From the NCBI GenBank assembly GCA_028713555.1, contig JAQTOA010000008.1:1-64000 (forward strand): a stretch of DNA of 64,000 bases, given 5' to 3'. The DNA comes from Sterolibacterium sp. (GTDB lineage: Bacteria > Pseudomonadota > Gammaproteobacteria > Burkholderiales > Rhodocyclaceae). The position numbers and the translations under genes are program-made. The notes beneath the pieces were generated by a model, which saw only the letters and a list, made by a program, of their open reading frames with translations, did no database searches and had not been told where the DNA came from. Positions 42,902 to 53,213 of the stretch are shown here, in pieces. Each line of letters opens with the position of its first letter. Within the stretch, counting starts at the first letter, position 1.

Positions 42902-43453
42902 TCAGGATGCGTGTCTTTTCACCCACGCGACATAGTGATCCATCCAGTCCTGCAGGAATTTCTTGCTGTCCGTACCAATGTTGCCGGCTTCGTCAAACAA
43001 CCCATCCTTCGCCTGGATGAATGCTTCGGGTTGCCCAAGCGTAGGCACATCCAGGTAAGTCAGGACATTGCGTAAATGCTGTTGCGCCATGGAGGTGCCG
43101 ATGGCGCCGACCGAAACGCCCAACACACCGGCGGGTTTGCCTGCCCAAACACTTTGTCCATAAGGACGCGAGGCATGGTCGATGGCATTCTTGAGCACGC
43201 CAGGAATCGAACGGTTGTATTCGGCCGTAACGAACAGAAGACCTTGGGCAGCCGTAATTTCGGCCTTCAGCCGTTTGACGGACACAGCCTGGTTTGCATC
43301 GTCGTCCTGGTTGTAGGGCGGCAAATCGCCAATTTGCGCCTGCTTGAATGAAAATTCCGGCGGCGCCAATTTCACGATCGCGTTTGCCAACTTGCGGTTG
43401 AACGAATCTTTGCGAAGGCTGCCGACAACAACAGCAATCTCGTATTGGGTCAT
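42902..43453 (-). CDS. NADPH-dependent FMN reductase
   Basis: A 183-residue flavodoxin-fold enzyme. The phosphate loop is GSLRKDSFNRKLANAI, followed by GLLFVTAEYNRSIPGVLKNAIDHASRP, the typical FMN_red signature, and KPAGVLGVSVGAIGTSMAQQHLRNVL. It likely reduces FMN or quinones. Start 43453 (MTQYE) follows GGAG. It is divergent from the lpd-like gene. Confidence 0.9.
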   Translation of the reverse strand: MTQYEIAVVVGSLRKDSFNRKLANAIVKLAPPEFSFKQAQIGDLPPYNQDDDANQAVSVKRLKAEITAAQGLLFVTAEYNRSIPGVLKNAIDHASRPYGQSVWAGKPAGVLGVSVGAIGTSMAQQHLRNVLTYLDVPTLGQPEAFIQAKDGLFDEAGNIGTDSKKFLQDWMDHYVAWVKRHAS

Positions 43454-43626
43454 AAGGTTCTCCACTAAAAGCATCAGATTGAATTCGGATCACGGCCGGT
43501 TGCTTTTCGTTCGCCATATCCGTGATCGGTATGCTCCGCTTCGCCAAGCCAGCGCTCTGTGCGGTATCGAACAGATATCGCCAAAGCTCCGACTTATTAT
43601 TCGAAATATTTCTCGGAGCATTCCCC

Positions 43627-45069
43627 ATGATCCCAATTCATGTCGATGTCGCCATCATCGGTTCAGGCACCGCAGGCATGGGCGCCTACCGGGCTGCCCG
43701 AGCCCATACAGATTCCGTATTGCTGATCGAAGGGGGCGCCTACGGCACCACATGCGCACGTGTCGGCTGCATGCCGAGTAAATTGCTGATTGCCGCAGCC
43801 GAAGCCGCTCATCAGGCGCGTCATGCCGATCCATTCGGGGTGCATGTGGAAGGCGTAGCGGTCGATGGTGCGGCGGTGATGGTCAGGGTGAGGCGCGAGC
43901 GGGATCGTTTTGTCGGGTTCGTACTGGAATCTGTCGAATCCATTCCAAACAGCGACCGCTTAACGGCAAAGGTTGGTTTTCAGGATGCCAATACTTTGAT
44001 GACAGAGCAGGGCCAGTCGATTCATGCCAAGCGCATCGTGATCGCCACGGGCAGCATCCCGATCCTGCCGCCAAATCTAAAAGGGCTGGGCAAGCGTTTG
44101 TTGACCAATGAAACCATTTTCGAATTGCCTACTTTACCGAAAAGCCTGGCAGTGTTTGGTCCAGGCGTGCTGGGGATGGAACTGGGGCAGGCGATGAGTC
44201 GCCTGGGCGTGAGTGTCAAGATGTTCGGCGTAGGAGGTGGTATTGCCGGCATTCGTGACCCGGCCATTCGCGACTACGCCAACCAGACCTACAATGAAGA
44301 GTTCTATCTGGATGCGACGGCTCAGGTGAGATCAGTCAGCGACTCCGCTAGCGGAGTCGAAGTTCATTACCTGCACCGGGACGGCACCTGGCACGCTGAA
44401 CTGTTCGATTTTGTGCTGGCGGCGACTGGTCGTGCTCCCGATGTCGCCGGTCTTGCACTAAAAAACACCGGATTGCTACTGGACGAACGTGGCGCGCCGG
44501 TGTTCGACCGCTACACCCTGCAGTGTGGCAACAGTTCGATTTTTATTGCCGGCGACGCCAGCAACGAAATTCCCCTGCTGCACGAAGCTGCCGATCAGGG
44601 GCGCATTGCCGGGGAGAATGCCGGACGTTATCCTGATGTGCGATCCGGTTTGCGCCGCACGCCGCTGGCGGTGGTGTTCACCGATCCTCAAGTGGCATCG
44701 GTCGGTTTCAGTCTTGACCAGATTAACCGGCACTTCAAGGATCGCTTCGCCGTAGGACTCGTGTCCTTCGAGGACCAGGGCCGCAGTCGGGTCATGTTGC
44801 GCAACAAAGGAATTCTGAAAGTCTATGCAGAGCAAGGCAGCGGCTTGTTCCTGGGTGCGGAAATGTTCGGCCCCGCCGCCGAGCACATCGGACATCTGCT
44901 GGCCTGGGCGGCACAGAAACGCATGACGGTTTCCGAAATGCTGGAAATGCCTTTCTATCATCCGGTCATTGAAGAAGGGCTACGCACCGCACTACGGGAT
45001 CTCAACCATAACCTGCACATCGGTTCTGGATTGATAGAACGGTGTATGGATTGCGGGCCAGGCGCTTGA
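43627..45069 (+). CDS. lpd: dihydrolipoyl dehydrogenase-type flavoprotein
   Basis: A 480-residue class I pyridine nucleotide-disulfide oxidoreductase. FAD binding: [19 protein letters not shown]. The redox pair is Cys43/Cys48 ([10 protein letters not shown]). NAD binding: [22 protein letters not shown] tail: [17 protein letters not shown]. The C-terminal HPVIEEGL gives the catalytic His-Glu. CARVGC in place of the classic CLNVGC is seen in a side branch of Lpd proteins, often with NADPH or unknown partners. No E1/E2 genes are near. Start 43627 is where the fold begins. Confidence 0.88.
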   Translation: MIPIHVDVAIIGSGTAGMGAYRAARAHTDSVLLIEGGAYGTTCARVGCMPSKLLIAAAEAAHQARHADPFGVHVEGVAVDGAAVMVRVRRERDRFVGFVLESVESIPNSDRLTAKVGFQDANTLMTEQGQSIHAKRIVIATGSIPILPPNLKGLGKRLLTNETIFELPTLPKSLAVFGPGVLGMELGQAMSRLGVSVKMFGVGGGIAGIRDPAIRDYANQTYNEEFYLDATAQVRSVSDSASGVEVHYLHRDGTWHAELFDFVLAATGRAPDVAGLALKNTGLLLDERGAPVFDRYTLQCGNSSIFIAGDASNEIPLLHEAADQGRIAGENAGRYPDVRSGLRRTPLAVVFTDPQVASVGFSLDQINRHFKDRFAVGLVSFEDQGRSRVMLRNKGILKVYAEQGSGLFLGAEMFGPAAEHIGHLLAWAAQKRMTVSEMLEMPFYHPVIEEGLRTALRDLNHNLHIGSGLIERCMDCGPGA

Positions 45070-45205
45070 ATGCCGGATGGAGCAAAAGTGCCGAACGGCG
45101 CTGTGATGTTCCCGACAGCCGTCAGCCACCAGTGCGTCAACAAGCTTGAGATTCCGAAGTAGGGAATAGCGCTGTCGACGTCAATCGCGATTAAGGAGCA
45201 GCGAC

Positions 45206-46558
45206 ATGCCCGCATTATCACGAATCCATTGGCTGGCCGCCGCATTGCTTGGCTGCTCCGCGCTGACCGCTTTGGCTGCCGACGAGGACTTCTCCACGCT
45301 GACCAAGCGCCTGCAAGCGGAGAAGCCAAAGTTCTCAAAGCGCCAGCAGGCTTTGCTGGCGGAGCGCTACGACCTTGCCGATCGGCCTGCCAACGGAACA
45401 GTCATGTCGCGCGGCAAGCCGCTGCAAGACGGCGTGCGCGTCAGGTTACCCAAAGACATGACCTGGGACAAACTCGCTGCGTTGTCGCCGGAGGAAATCA
45501 AGGAAAAACAACTCTGGCCGGCCGGCTTTCTGCCCTTGCCACATCCTCACCACGAAGCAGGCGGCATGGTCTTCCCGCAGTTTCTGATTGAGGAAACCAG
45601 GCGGCAGACCGATCGGGATCTGACGCGCTTCGACCTCGACTTCGACCTTCCGGATCATTTTCTGCCCGAGTTCCCGGCACCGATCTATCTGACGACGCGG
45701 CCGGATCTGGGCGACGTTTCGCAAGGGAAACTGGTGACACTGGTCAACTTCAACGAATTGTTCAAGGACATCCTCAATCCCAAGCAACTTGAAGGATTGC
45801 GCTTGCTGGTCACGCCGTTTCCCCAGCAGCAGTTCAACGCCACCGAAGACCGCCGCAGCCTGAAGGCCCACCCAGGCGTTGCCTGCTTCGACTGTCACGC
45901 CAACGGGCATACCAACGCCTCCACGCACACGGTCGGCGACATCCGGCCCAACGAGCATCGCCATCGCATCGACACGCCATCGTTGCGGGGCGTGAATATT
46001 CAGCGCCTGTTCGGATCGCAACGGGCGATGAAAAACGTGGAGGACTTCACCGAGTTCGAGCAGCGCGGTGCCTATTTCGACGGCATTCCGGCCGATGCGA
46101 CGCGCAAGGGCACCAATATCCTGGAGCGCGGCAGCCAGGTGCATTTCATGGCGGAATTCCAGGCGCTGCTCGACTTTCCGCCCGCGCCCAAGCTTAACCT
46201 TTTCGGCCAGCTCAATCCCGCCCAAGCCAGCGCGGGCGAGATGCGCGGCCAGGAAATCTTCTTCGGCAAAGGCCAGTGCGCGACCTGCCACACCCCGCCT
46301 TACTACACCGACAACCTGATGCACAACCTGAAAGTGGAGCGATTCTTCAAGGAGGTCACGATCAACGGCCGCAAGGCGTCGGCTGACGGCCCGATCAAGA
46401 CTTTCCCGCTGCGCGGCATCAAGGACTCGCCGCCATATTTGCACGACGACCGCCTGCTGACCTTGGCGGACACGGTGGAGTTTTTCAACCTGGTGCTGGA
46501 ATTGCAGTTGAATGAACAGGAGAAGCAGGACCTTGTGGCTTTCATGCGGGCCCTGTAA
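45206..46558 (+). CDS. di-haem cytochrome c peroxidase-like protein
   Basis: A 450-residue exported protein. A signal peptide ([19 protein letters not shown]) precedes two c-type haem motifs, CFDCH and CATCH. The last third has [43 protein letters not shown] and [16 protein letters not shown], the pattern of the C-terminal domain of CcpA/MauG-type peroxidases. An unusually long N-terminal part before haem 1 differs from CcpA. It may reduce peroxide or act on another electron donor in the periplasm. Confidence 0.85.
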   Translation: MPALSRIHWLAAALLGCSALTALAADEDFSTLTKRLQAEKPKFSKRQQALLAERYDLADRPANGTVMSRGKPLQDGVRVRLPKDMTWDKLAALSPEEIKEKQLWPAGFLPLPHPHHEAGGMVFPQFLIEETRRQTDRDLTRFDLDFDLPDHFLPEFPAPIYLTTRPDLGDVSQGKLVTLVNFNELFKDILNPKQLEGLRLLVTPFPQQQFNATEDRRSLKAHPGVACFDCHANGHTNASTHTVGDIRPNEHRHRIDTPSLRGVNIQRLFGSQRAMKNVEDFTEFEQRGAYFDGIPADATRKGTNILERGSQVHFMAEFQALLDFPPAPKLNLFGQLNPAQASAGEMRGQEIFFGKGQCATCHTPPYYTDNLMHNLKVERFFKEVTINGRKASADGPIKTFPLRGIKDSPPYLHDDRLLTLADTVEFFNLVLELQLNEQEKQDLVAFMRAL

Positions 46559-46565
46559 CCCGCTA

Positions 46566-46840
46566 TGCCGTCGCACCCGCCAGCAGCCCGGCGTTGCCGA
46601 TGCGGGTGGTGCAGCCATAGGCGACAACCCGGAAGCCAAACGCTTCCAGGTCGCCCAGCAGCGAGCATGACGCCGGGGTTGGAGGTGTTGGTGCAGGAGG
46701 TGATGGCGGCGATCAGCACATCACCGTGGCCGATGTCGGCGGCGGTTGGCGCGGCGGCGGCCGACAGCGCGGTGGTACCGCGATCATGGGCGGCCATCTC
46801 CGTCTCGGCGCGCGCACTTTTGCCTTGTTGTCGATACCCC
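46566..46840 (-). pseudogene. aconitase fragment with internal deletion
   Basis: On the minus strand [24 protein letters not shown] is the [4Fe-4S] Cys motif region of AcnA/AcnD aconitases. After a frame change [33 protein letters not shown] follows, which is the later Cys motif (GYGCTTCIGNSG in intact enzymes), with Cys replaced by Arg. About 60 residues between the two are missing, and the rest of the 850-residue enzyme is absent. It is a small remnant next to the DUF4382 gene. Confidence 0.75.
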
Positions 46841-46866
46841 GTGGACTTCCCACGGGGTTCTTCATT

Positions 46867-48075
46867 TTACGGCACCAGAGTAAAGTTCTGCGTTGCATTC
46901 GCAGCGGAAATATCCTTGCTGACCGACTGGGTACGGTAGCCGGTCGCTGACGCTTCGATAGCGTATTGACCAGCCACGGCAGCTTGTGCAGCCAGCGCAA
47001 TCGGCAGCGTTGGACTGTACAAGCCGAGCATCGGTGCGCCATTCGGCAGAGTCAGCGTATAAGTGCCGGATGCCGAGTCATCGGCGGCCACAAACTTCAC
47101 CGTCACGGTCGGGGTGGTGCCGAAAGTCTGTTTCGCCGCGACATAGGCAATTTCGGTCGAACTTGTCGGGTTCAAGGTTCCCGTGCCACTGACGATGTGT
47201 GTCGACGATGCCGGCAAGGTGATCGGCGTGGCGGTGTTGCTCAGGACAACCACACTGGTGGTGCTTGCGACCGGCACTGCGGCAACAACTGCCGTGGCAC
47301 GGCCGTTTGCCGTAAGAACGACATCGTAGTTGCCGGGAGCAAGACGGCTGAGGAAGAACTCGCCGGTCTGCGCGTTCGGCGCCGTGGATTGCGCTATCAC
47401 CCCATTTTGTTGAGCCGCAACCATGATGCCACTGCCAAGCAACGCGGTATCGACAAAGCCGTTAATGCCGTTCAGCACAAAAGGGATTACCTTGATCACC
47501 GGTTTCAGCGCATAGGTTCCGTTGCCGTGCTTCACAATGGACTTGCAGGCGTCGAAGTCCAGTACCAGGTCGACGCGCTGCCCGGATGCCACGTCGAACT
47601 CGTTGACCAGCTTGATCCCGCTTTGCACGGCACTTGGGGTGACCAGCGCGGTCTCAACCCCGCCCGAGGGAACGACCGAGTTTGCGAAACCTGCTGCGGT
47701 GTTCGGGTCCAGCACCAGGCGAAGTTGGGTGTAATGCCCTGCCGCCAACGGCGCCTCGCCAAGGCGATCGAGTACACCGTTGGTCAGGCCGAGTAAATTG
47801 ATTTTTCGCGCCGGGTTCAACGTAATATCGGTCCAGCCGGCATCGGTGTCGGAAGCGGAACTACTCTGGTGTGTCCGTACTTTGATAACAGTCACGTTCA
47901 CCGCATCAAAGCCGCAGGCTGGCGCATCGGTCAAGGAAACGCCGAGCGTACCTGGTGCGGCTGGAGCGGCGTCACCGCCTCCACCGCCGCCGCATCCAGC
48001 CACAACCACCGCTACTAACGATGCCATCAACAACTTCAGCGAGTTGGACTTGAAATAATTAGCGAACTTATTCAT
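46867..48075 (-). CDS. DUF4382 domain lipoprotein
   Basis: A 402-residue lipoprotein. The signal peptide with lipobox (VVVAGCGGGGGG) is followed by a DUF4382 domain (GTLGVSLTDAPACGFDAVNVTVIKVRTH, then WTDITLNPARKINLLGLTNGVLDRLGEAPLAAGHYTQLRLVLD). A second half of Thr/Ala-rich beta repeats contains carboxypeptidase-regulatory-like units (LAPGNYDVVLTANG, GQYAIEASATGYRTQSVSKDI). It is likely a surface or periplasmic adhesin-type protein. Start 48075 follows AGGAA; the ATG two codons earlier is also possible. A palindromic site faces it. Confidence 0.85.
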   Translation of the reverse strand: MNKFANYFKSNSLKLLMASLVAVVVAGCGGGGGGDAAPAAPGTLGVSLTDAPACGFDAVNVTVIKVRTHQSSSASDTDAGWTDITLNPARKINLLGLTNGVLDRLGEAPLAAGHYTQLRLVLDPNTAAGFANSVVPSGGVETALVTPSAVQSGIKLVNEFDVASGQRVDLVLDFDACKSIVKHGNGTYALKPVIKVIPFVLNGINGFVDTALLGSGIMVAAQQNGVIAQSTAPNAQTGEFFLSRLAPGNYDVVLTANGRATAVVAAVPVASTTSVVVLSNTATPITLPASSTHIVSGTGTLNPTSSTEIAYVAAKQTFGTTPTVTVKFVAADDSASGTYTLTLPNGAPMLGLYSPTLPIALAAQAAVAGQYAIEASATGYRTQSVSKDISAANATQNFTLVP

Positions 48076-48081
48076 TTTCAT

Positions 48082-48426
48082 TTCCTATTAAAGTGGGCAC
48101 GAAACGTATTGGTGGGAACTAAGGGTTGAGAACCGATGTGCATCACGCACGCAAGTTATGGCGAGCATCATCAGAACGCAAAGTGCGCCTTTAATCAGGG
48201 TTTATCTGTGCGTTGGCAAACATAGTGCATTGCGCGCATGTGCCGGGCGCCGGCCCGCGGTATAACTTTCACCGTCGCCCCGACTGCGGTTTCTCTCGCT
48301 GCGAACCGTCAGCTCGGCTAGTTATGGGCGCCACCGCACAGAATACATCTGATTTGATGCGTACTCTGTTCTTGATGGCGTACCTGGCACGTTTCGCCAC
48401 TGCCATAAAGAATGGAGTTAAACCCG
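48082..48426. other. 345-bp divergent intergenic region
   Basis: It lies between the DUF4382 gene and a Crp/Fnr gene. It holds one palindromic site (48180-48222, facing the DUF4382 gene). No coding frame or hairpin of note was seen in the rest. Confidence 0.5.
48180..48222 (-). promoter_or_regulatory. palindromic activator site and -10 for the DUF4382 gene
   Basis: On the minus strand TGTTTGCCAACGCACA (48222-48207) is followed by GAT, and CACTTT lies at 48185-48180. The plus orientation has no -10 in register, so the DUF4382 gene is the likelier target than the Crp/Fnr gene on the other side. Confidence 0.45.
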
Positions 48427-49134
48427 ATGCTAGCCGCCAAGAACCTGTCCACTGAAAATCAACTGCTTGCCGCCATCCCGCGGCAGGCTTATCGGCGCAT
48501 GCTGAAAGCCGTCTTCCCTGTCGAGTTGGTTTACGGCCAAGTGCTCTATGAGCCGAAAGATCCGATTCGGCATGTCTACTTCCCGATTGACTGCCTGGTT
48601 TCTCTGCTGACGGCAGTCGACGAGCATCGGACTCTGGAGGTTGGCATGGTCGGCAATGAAGGCATGGTTGGCATGCCAATGGCACTGGGGATTGGCGTTT
48701 CAGCCGTGCGCGCACTGGTGCAAGGCCATGGAACAGCAATGCGCATGACGTCGGCGCGCTTCCGCAGCGAATTCAAGAATAACCCGCCGTTGCGACAGGC
48801 GCTATTTCGCTATAACCATTTATTGATGGCACAGATTTCACAAACTGCCGCGTGCAACCGCTTTCATGGGATGGAAGCGCGGCTTGCGCGTTGGCTGCTC
48901 ATGACCAGTGATCGCGTACGCGCGGACGAATTCCTGCTGACGCACGAATTTCTGGCGCACATGCTGGGAGTTACTCGAGTCGGCGTCACCAAAGCCGCAA
49001 GCATTTTGCATCGAAAGAACCTCATCGACTACCGGCGCGGCAGTATCAAAATACTGGACCGGAAGGGTCTGGAAGCGGCCGCCTGTACCTGTTACCGGAT
49101 CGTCAAAGACCTGCAAGATAACGCGCAGAGATAG
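48427..49134 (+). CDS. Crp/Fnr family transcription regulator 1
   Basis: A 235-residue regulator. The N-terminal half is a cNMP-like sensor domain (RHVYFPIDCLVSLLTAVDEHRTLEVGMVGNEGMVG) without the classic RSA phosphate cassette, so cAMP binding is doubtful. The C-terminal half has a winged helix (LLTHEFLAHMLGVTRVGVTKAASILHRKNLIDYRRGSIKILDR). No FNR-type Cys cluster is present at the N-terminus. Start 48427 follows GGAG. The recognition helix (TRVGVTKAA) differs from the RREGVTEAA of the two other Crp/Fnr proteins in the window. Confidence 0.88.
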   Translation: MLAAKNLSTENQLLAAIPRQAYRRMLKAVFPVELVYGQVLYEPKDPIRHVYFPIDCLVSLLTAVDEHRTLEVGMVGNEGMVGMPMALGIGVSAVRALVQGHGTAMRMTSARFRSEFKNNPPLRQALFRYNHLLMAQISQTAACNRFHGMEARLARWLLMTSDRVRADEFLLTHEFLAHMLGVTRVGVTKAASILHRKNLIDYRRGSIKILDRKGLEAAACTCYRIVKDLQDNAQR

Positions 49135-49337
49135 TGCTGGTAGCGTAATTTTGTGTCTGGCTGCATTGCCGCATATCCACTGCCGAGATTCTTAAACAGA
49201 AGCCAGTCCAATATGACAGACGATATGTGCTTTTGTTACATTGACATGCTCGCAGGCGACACTTATAAAGTCACGGCTTGGGCTGGCGTTGGCCATGGCG
49301 CGACAACTAGAAAAACCATCAATGAGGAGGAGTTGAA

Positions 49338-49775
49338 GTGGAATGGAAATATGAGCATTCAATAGGCATCCAGGAAATCGATGATCAGCACAGGAAACTG
49401 ATCGAGATTATTGTAAGCATCGAGCGGGCCATAGTGAGCCATGTTGGCTGGAGGGACATTGTTTACGGTCTCGTCGATCTCAAGGTCTTCGCAAGAAGTC
49501 ACTTCGAAATTGAGGAAGCGCTGATGCGGATGTACGGTTATAAGGAAGCCGCAAAGCACACGGAAGAGCATCAGTATTTCTTCACCCGGCTGGCCGAGAT
49601 TGAATGCAAATCCATTGATAAATTGGCTGAGGGTGAACTGCTGAAATTTCTTCGCGATTGGTTGAAGAAGCACATTCTCGGTGAAGACCGGGGTTATGCG
49701 GATCATATTTTGGCTGGTGCTTCGATCGTGAAGACGAAAGTGCCGTCGCTGACTGTTGTGAAATCGGCTGGTTGA
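49338..49775 (+). CDS. bacteriohemerythrin
   Basis: A 145-residue hemerythrin starting at GTG 49338 after GAGGAGG. The diiron ligands are in place: His in DDQHRKL, His and Glu in RSHFEIEEALM, His pair in KHTEEHQYF, and His-Asp in KKHILGEDRGYADH. It binds oxygen, as an oxygen store, sensor or carrier. The start MEWKYEHSIGIQEIDDQH is standard. It stands alone, 200 bases after the Crp/Fnr gene. Confidence 0.92.
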   Translation: MEWKYEHSIGIQEIDDQHRKLIEIIVSIERAIVSHVGWRDIVYGLVDLKVFARSHFEIEEALMRMYGYKEAAKHTEEHQYFFTRLAEIECKSIDKLAEGELLKFLRDWLKKHILGEDRGYADHILAGASIVKTKVPSLTVVKSAG

Positions 49776-49914
49776 TCGGGACGACATCTGCAAGTGAGAT
49801 GATGCGACGCTCCGTTGCCAGCCCGCATATGGTCTATGATGTGGATGGTTTCCTGGCAAGGAGCAGGGCAATGGCCATCTTCCCAACACCGATATTTCCG
49901 TCGCGGTGCGCAGC

Positions 49915-51318
49915 ATGAGCGCAAAGCGGACGGAACGCGATTCCTTCGGCCCCATCCAAGTGCCCGCCGAAAGACTCTGGGGTGCACAGACCCAGCGCTC
50001 GCTCGAACATTTCCACATTTCCAGCGAGCGCATGCCGGAGGAGATCGTCCTTGCTCTCGCGACAGTGAAGTCGGCCTGTGCCCGGGTCAACCGCGATCTT
50101 GGGCTGTTGGCCGAGGACAAGGCAGCGGCCATCGCCGCCGCTGCCGATGAAGTGCTGGCCGGCCGCCATGCCCAGGAGTTCCCGCTGTCCGTCTGGCAGA
50201 CCGGTTCCGGCACGCAAAGCAACATGAACCTCAACGAGGTGCTGGCCAACCGCGCTTCGGAACTGCTCGGCGGCGAACGCGGCCAGAATCGCTGGGTGCA
50301 TCCCAACGACGAGGTCAATCTCGGCCAGTCGTCGAACGACATTTTCCCGACCGCCATGCACCTGGCCGCTGTTTCAGGCATTGTCGGTGCGTTGCTGCCG
50401 ACGTTGACCAGGCTGCGCGCGACGCTGTCGGTGAAGTCTGCCGCTTTTGCCGACATCGTCAAGATCGGCCGCACCCATTTACAGGACGCCACGCCGCTGA
50501 CCTTGGGCCAGGAATTCTCGGGCTACGTCGCCCAGCTTGAACATGCCGAGGCGCTCATCCATGCCGCACTGGCTTCGCTTTACCCGCTTGCCGTCGGCGG
50601 CACCGCGGTCGGTACCGGCCTCAACACTCACCCGGAATTCGGCGCGCGTGTGGCAGCCGAACTGGCCCGTGGCAGCGGGCTGCCCTTCGTCAGCGCCGCC
50701 AACAAATTCGCTGCCCTGGCTGCCCACGATGGCCTTGTGGCCGCGCATGGCGCGCTGAAAACGCTGGCCGTGGCGCTGATGAAAATCGCCAACGATGTCC
50801 GCTGGCTGGCCTCGGGGCCGCGCTCGGGACTCGGCGAGATCAGTATTCCGGAAAACGAACCCGGCAGCTCGATCATGCCGGGCAAGGTCAATCCGACCCA
50901 ATGCGAAGCATTGACCATGCTGTGCTGCCAGGTTATGGCCAACGATGTCGCCATTGGTATCGGCGGTGCTTCCGGCAATTTCGAACTGAATGTTTTCAAG
51001 CCGCTCATCGCCCACAACTTCCTGCAAAGCGTACGCCTGCTTGCCGACGGCATGAGCAGCTTCGAGGCCCATTGCGTGCGCGGCATCGAAGCCAACCGCG
51101 AGCGCATTGCCGAACTGCTGGAACGTTCGTTGATGCTGGTGACGGCGCTCGCGCCGCACATCGGCTATGACCGTGCCGCCGAGATCGCCAAACGCGCGCA
51201 CCACGACGGCACCACGCTGCGCGAGGCGGCGCTGGCGCTGGGACATGTCACTGCAGAGGAGTTCGACCGCTGGGTGAAGCCCGACGCGATGGTTCGCCAA
51301 GGCAATAGCACCAGTTAA
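49915..51318 (+). CDS. fumC: class II fumarate hydratase
   Basis: A 467-residue iron-free fumarase of the TCA cycle. Marks are [82 protein letters not shown] and the signature [13 protein letters not shown]. All catalytic segments are present. Start 49915 (MSAKRTERD) or 49906 both possible. The gene is unaccompanied by other TCA genes. Confidence 0.95.
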   Translation: MSAKRTERDSFGPIQVPAERLWGAQTQRSLEHFHISSERMPEEIVLALATVKSACARVNRDLGLLAEDKAAAIAAAADEVLAGRHAQEFPLSVWQTGSGTQSNMNLNEVLANRASELLGGERGQNRWVHPNDEVNLGQSSNDIFPTAMHLAAVSGIVGALLPTLTRLRATLSVKSAAFADIVKIGRTHLQDATPLTLGQEFSGYVAQLEHAEALIHAALASLYPLAVGGTAVGTGLNTHPEFGARVAAELARGSGLPFVSAANKFAALAAHDGLVAAHGALKTLAVALMKIANDVRWLASGPRSGLGEISIPENEPGSSIMPGKVNPTQCEALTMLCCQVMANDVAIGIGGASGNFELNVFKPLIAHNFLQSVRLLADGMSSFEAHCVRGIEANRERIAELLERSLMLVTALAPHIGYDRAAEIAKRAHHDGTTLREAALALGHVTAEEFDRWVKPDAMVRQGNSTS

Positions 51319-51399
51319 ACGCCCTTGAGCAACTGTTCTTCGCTAAGCAAGTGAAGGATCGATGCCACTGTCGGTTCGGAAGTCGTCAAGGATTGTGGA

Positions 51400-52053
51400 T
51401 CAGACCGGGTAGACGGCGCGCAGTTCCTTTACCGGCGGGATACTTCTACTCGTATTTGGCAGGGCAACGTCAGCGGCATGTTGCGATCGGAACATTGCCG
51501 CGCTCATGTAAAGTGCGGCTGCAATGTTGGCATAGGACGGGTCCGACGCAATGTTGGCCAATGTCTGGGCAGCATCATCCGCGAGAAAGTTGCTGGCCAA
51601 GTTGCTGGAGGCTGCGGCAGTACCGCTAACAGCTTCCATGGTAGCCGTGGTGGTCGGCACGCTGATTGGTCTGGTGGCCGCCGTTGCAGCGGGAATAGCT
51701 GGGGCGGCTGCAAGCACAAGGTCGGCGGACAGCAGATTGTTGAGTGCCTTTCCCGTGTTATCCGAAGCTACTCCCTGGAGAATATTCATGGCGTTGAAGA
51801 CGCTTGCCGTAGTCGTGGTATCCAGCCCGGTGGCTGCCGAGTTGTAGTCGGTCCCGGTTCCCTGCAACAGGGTCTCGAACTGTCCGGCAGCGTTGTAGGT
51901 GAGGGGTACCGGCAACTTGGTGCCCAAGGTCAGTATCGTGCTGGGAATGGGAATCGAGGAATTCGCGCCCTGGGTCAAATAGGAAATTCGTCCCAGGTTG
52001 GGGAGGGCGCTGAAAGCGGCAATATTCGGCACGGTTTGGATTGCGGAGATCAT
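51400..52053 (-). CDS. Ala/Thr-rich protein of unknown function
   Basis: A 217-residue protein, rich in Ala, Thr, Ser and Leu, without Cys and with few charged residues. There is no signal peptide at the start (MISAIQTVPNIAAFSALPNLGRISYLTQ). The middle has VFNAMNILQGVASDNTGKALNNLLSADLVLAAAPAIPAATA, and the end SYANIAAALYMSAAMFRSQ is helical. I do not recognise it. It resembles neither a membrane protein nor an enzyme by eye. A weak member of the palindromic promoter family lies just upstream, so it may belong to the regulon. Confidence 0.5.
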   Translation of the reverse strand: MISAIQTVPNIAAFSALPNLGRISYLTQGANSSIPIPSTILTLGTKLPVPLTYNAAGQFETLLQGTGTDYNSAATGLDTTTTASVFNAMNILQGVASDNTGKALNNLLSADLVLAAAPAIPAATAATRPISVPTTTATMEAVSGTAAASSNLASNFLADDAAQTLANIASDPSYANIAAALYMSAAMFRSQHAADVALPNTSRSIPPVKELRAVYPV

Positions 52054-52080
52054 GAGTTAATCCCGTAATGGGGATAGCTT

Positions 52081-52124
52081 ATGATATTCCCGGCGTAATG
52101 GAGCCGTCTGTACGTTGCAGCGCT
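52081..52124 (-). promoter_or_regulatory. half-preserved palindromic site and -10
   Basis: On the minus strand AGCGCTGCAACGTACA (52124-52109) keeps only the right arm (ACGTACA) and GAC, with TATCAT at 52086-52081, one base farther than usual. It overlaps the last base of the diguanylate cyclase gene and faces the unknown Ala/Thr-rich gene. Confidence 0.4.
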
Positions 52125-52996
52125 TAACTGGCTTTCGGCTTTTTCATCTCGGTAAAGCTTCTTGAGCGTATATCGTGTTTGCCGCTTTTCTTTACCTGAT
52201 ACATCAATTCGTCGGCCGCTTTGAGCATTGCCGGGAACTTGCGCTCAACTTCCCCAAACCAGGCTATGCCCAAACTGACTTTGACCGGCGGAAACTGTTT
52301 AAGCGCGCGACTCACTGCCACGGAAATCTTTTTCCCTGCCGCTACCGCCGCATCGTAGCCAATCTGCGGCAGCAGGATGGCAAATTCATCGCCGCCCAGG
52401 CGCGCCACCCGATCACTGGAGCGCAGGCCGCGGCGCAGCGCCTGAGCGGTCGCCCGCAGCGCCGCGTCACCGGCAGCATGGCCCTTGGTGTCGTTAAGTT
52501 GTTTGAAGTCGTCCAGGTCAAGGAAAATCACCGCCAGGGAATGTGCATAGCGCTTCGCGCGCTCGACTTCGGCAGCGCCAGCTTCGAGAAACGCGCGCCT
52601 GTTTTGCAACCCGGTCAGGGCATCCCGAGTCGCGTGTTGGTGTTCCCCTTCGAATTGCCGGCGAACCCGGGCGGTCAGGAGAGCCACCAGGATGTAGGTC
52701 ATCAAGCGGGTGATGGCGTTTGTCCAGGGTATCCACTGGGTGCTGAATTGCCGTCCCGAAAGAATATCGGCCATGATCCACATCGCCGCCGCAAGAAAAG
52801 CCGCCAACAAGCCATCCCTTTTCCCGCCTATCCAGGCAATCGCCAGCACCGGCAGAATCGCCAAGGAGGCAAAAGTGAAATCCGCATCGGTTGCCGTCTG
52901 TAGCGCACCCAGCAGAAGGATTGCGCCGATGCAGATCAACCATGCGGCCCAGCGGCGCCAACCGGTCCAGAAGGTACTGAGAAGGAAACTATTCAT
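52124..52996 (-). CDS. membrane-anchored diguanylate cyclase
   Basis: A 290-residue protein. Three or four membrane spans fill the first 110 residues (AAWLICIGAILLLGAL, LAILPVLAIAWIGG, AAFLAAAMWIMADIL, ITRLMTYILVALLTA). A GGDEF domain follows with DALTGLQNRRAFLEAG, the active-site LGGDEFAILL and the late SLGIAWFG. It should make c-di-GMP at the membrane. No separate sensor domain is seen, so the spans themselves may sense. A conserved inhibitory RxxD site before the active site was not clearly found. Confidence 0.9.
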   Translation of the reverse strand: MNSFLLSTFWTGWRRWAAWLICIGAILLLGALQTATDADFTFASLAILPVLAIAWIGGKRDGLLAAFLAAAMWIMADILSGRQFSTQWIPWTNAITRLMTYILVALLTARVRRQFEGEHQHATRDALTGLQNRRAFLEAGAAEVERAKRYAHSLAVIFLDLDDFKQLNDTKGHAAGDAALRATAQALRRGLRSSDRVARLGGDEFAILLPQIGYDAAVAAGKKISVAVSRALKQFPPVKVSLGIAWFGEVERKFPAMLKAADELMYQVKKSGKHDIRSRSFTEMKKPKAS

Positions 52997-53097
52997 TTGG
53001 ACTCATGCAGCAGGATGAATTCTTTGCAGCGTGGCTTAATGTTCGACGCTTGTCTGGGCGGTAGCTCACATAGCACGCTTGCCGGACCCATTAACTA

Positions 53098-53140
53098 TGG
53101 GCGCTAGCGTACAGACCGCAGCGAACTTCATGCCTATTCT
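53098..53140 (+). promoter_or_regulatory. palindromic activator site and -10 for csbD-DUF3309
   Basis: TGGGCGCTAGCGTACA (53098-53113) is followed by GAC, and TATTCT lies at 53135-53140 in exact register. The core GCGCTAGCGT is nearly symmetrical. It is the best -10 of the set. Confidence 0.65.
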
Positions 53141-53213
53141 TACCTACGGCGAGCGTTGGAAACCAAGTACGGCGCTCCCGTCCATCCTCAACCGTCATAA
53201 CCAGGAGAACACC

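Noticed and set aside
49153-49365. 70-codon frame before the hemerythrin gene
   Set aside because: It overlaps the GTG start, has no good ribosome site and no resemblance to known proteins.
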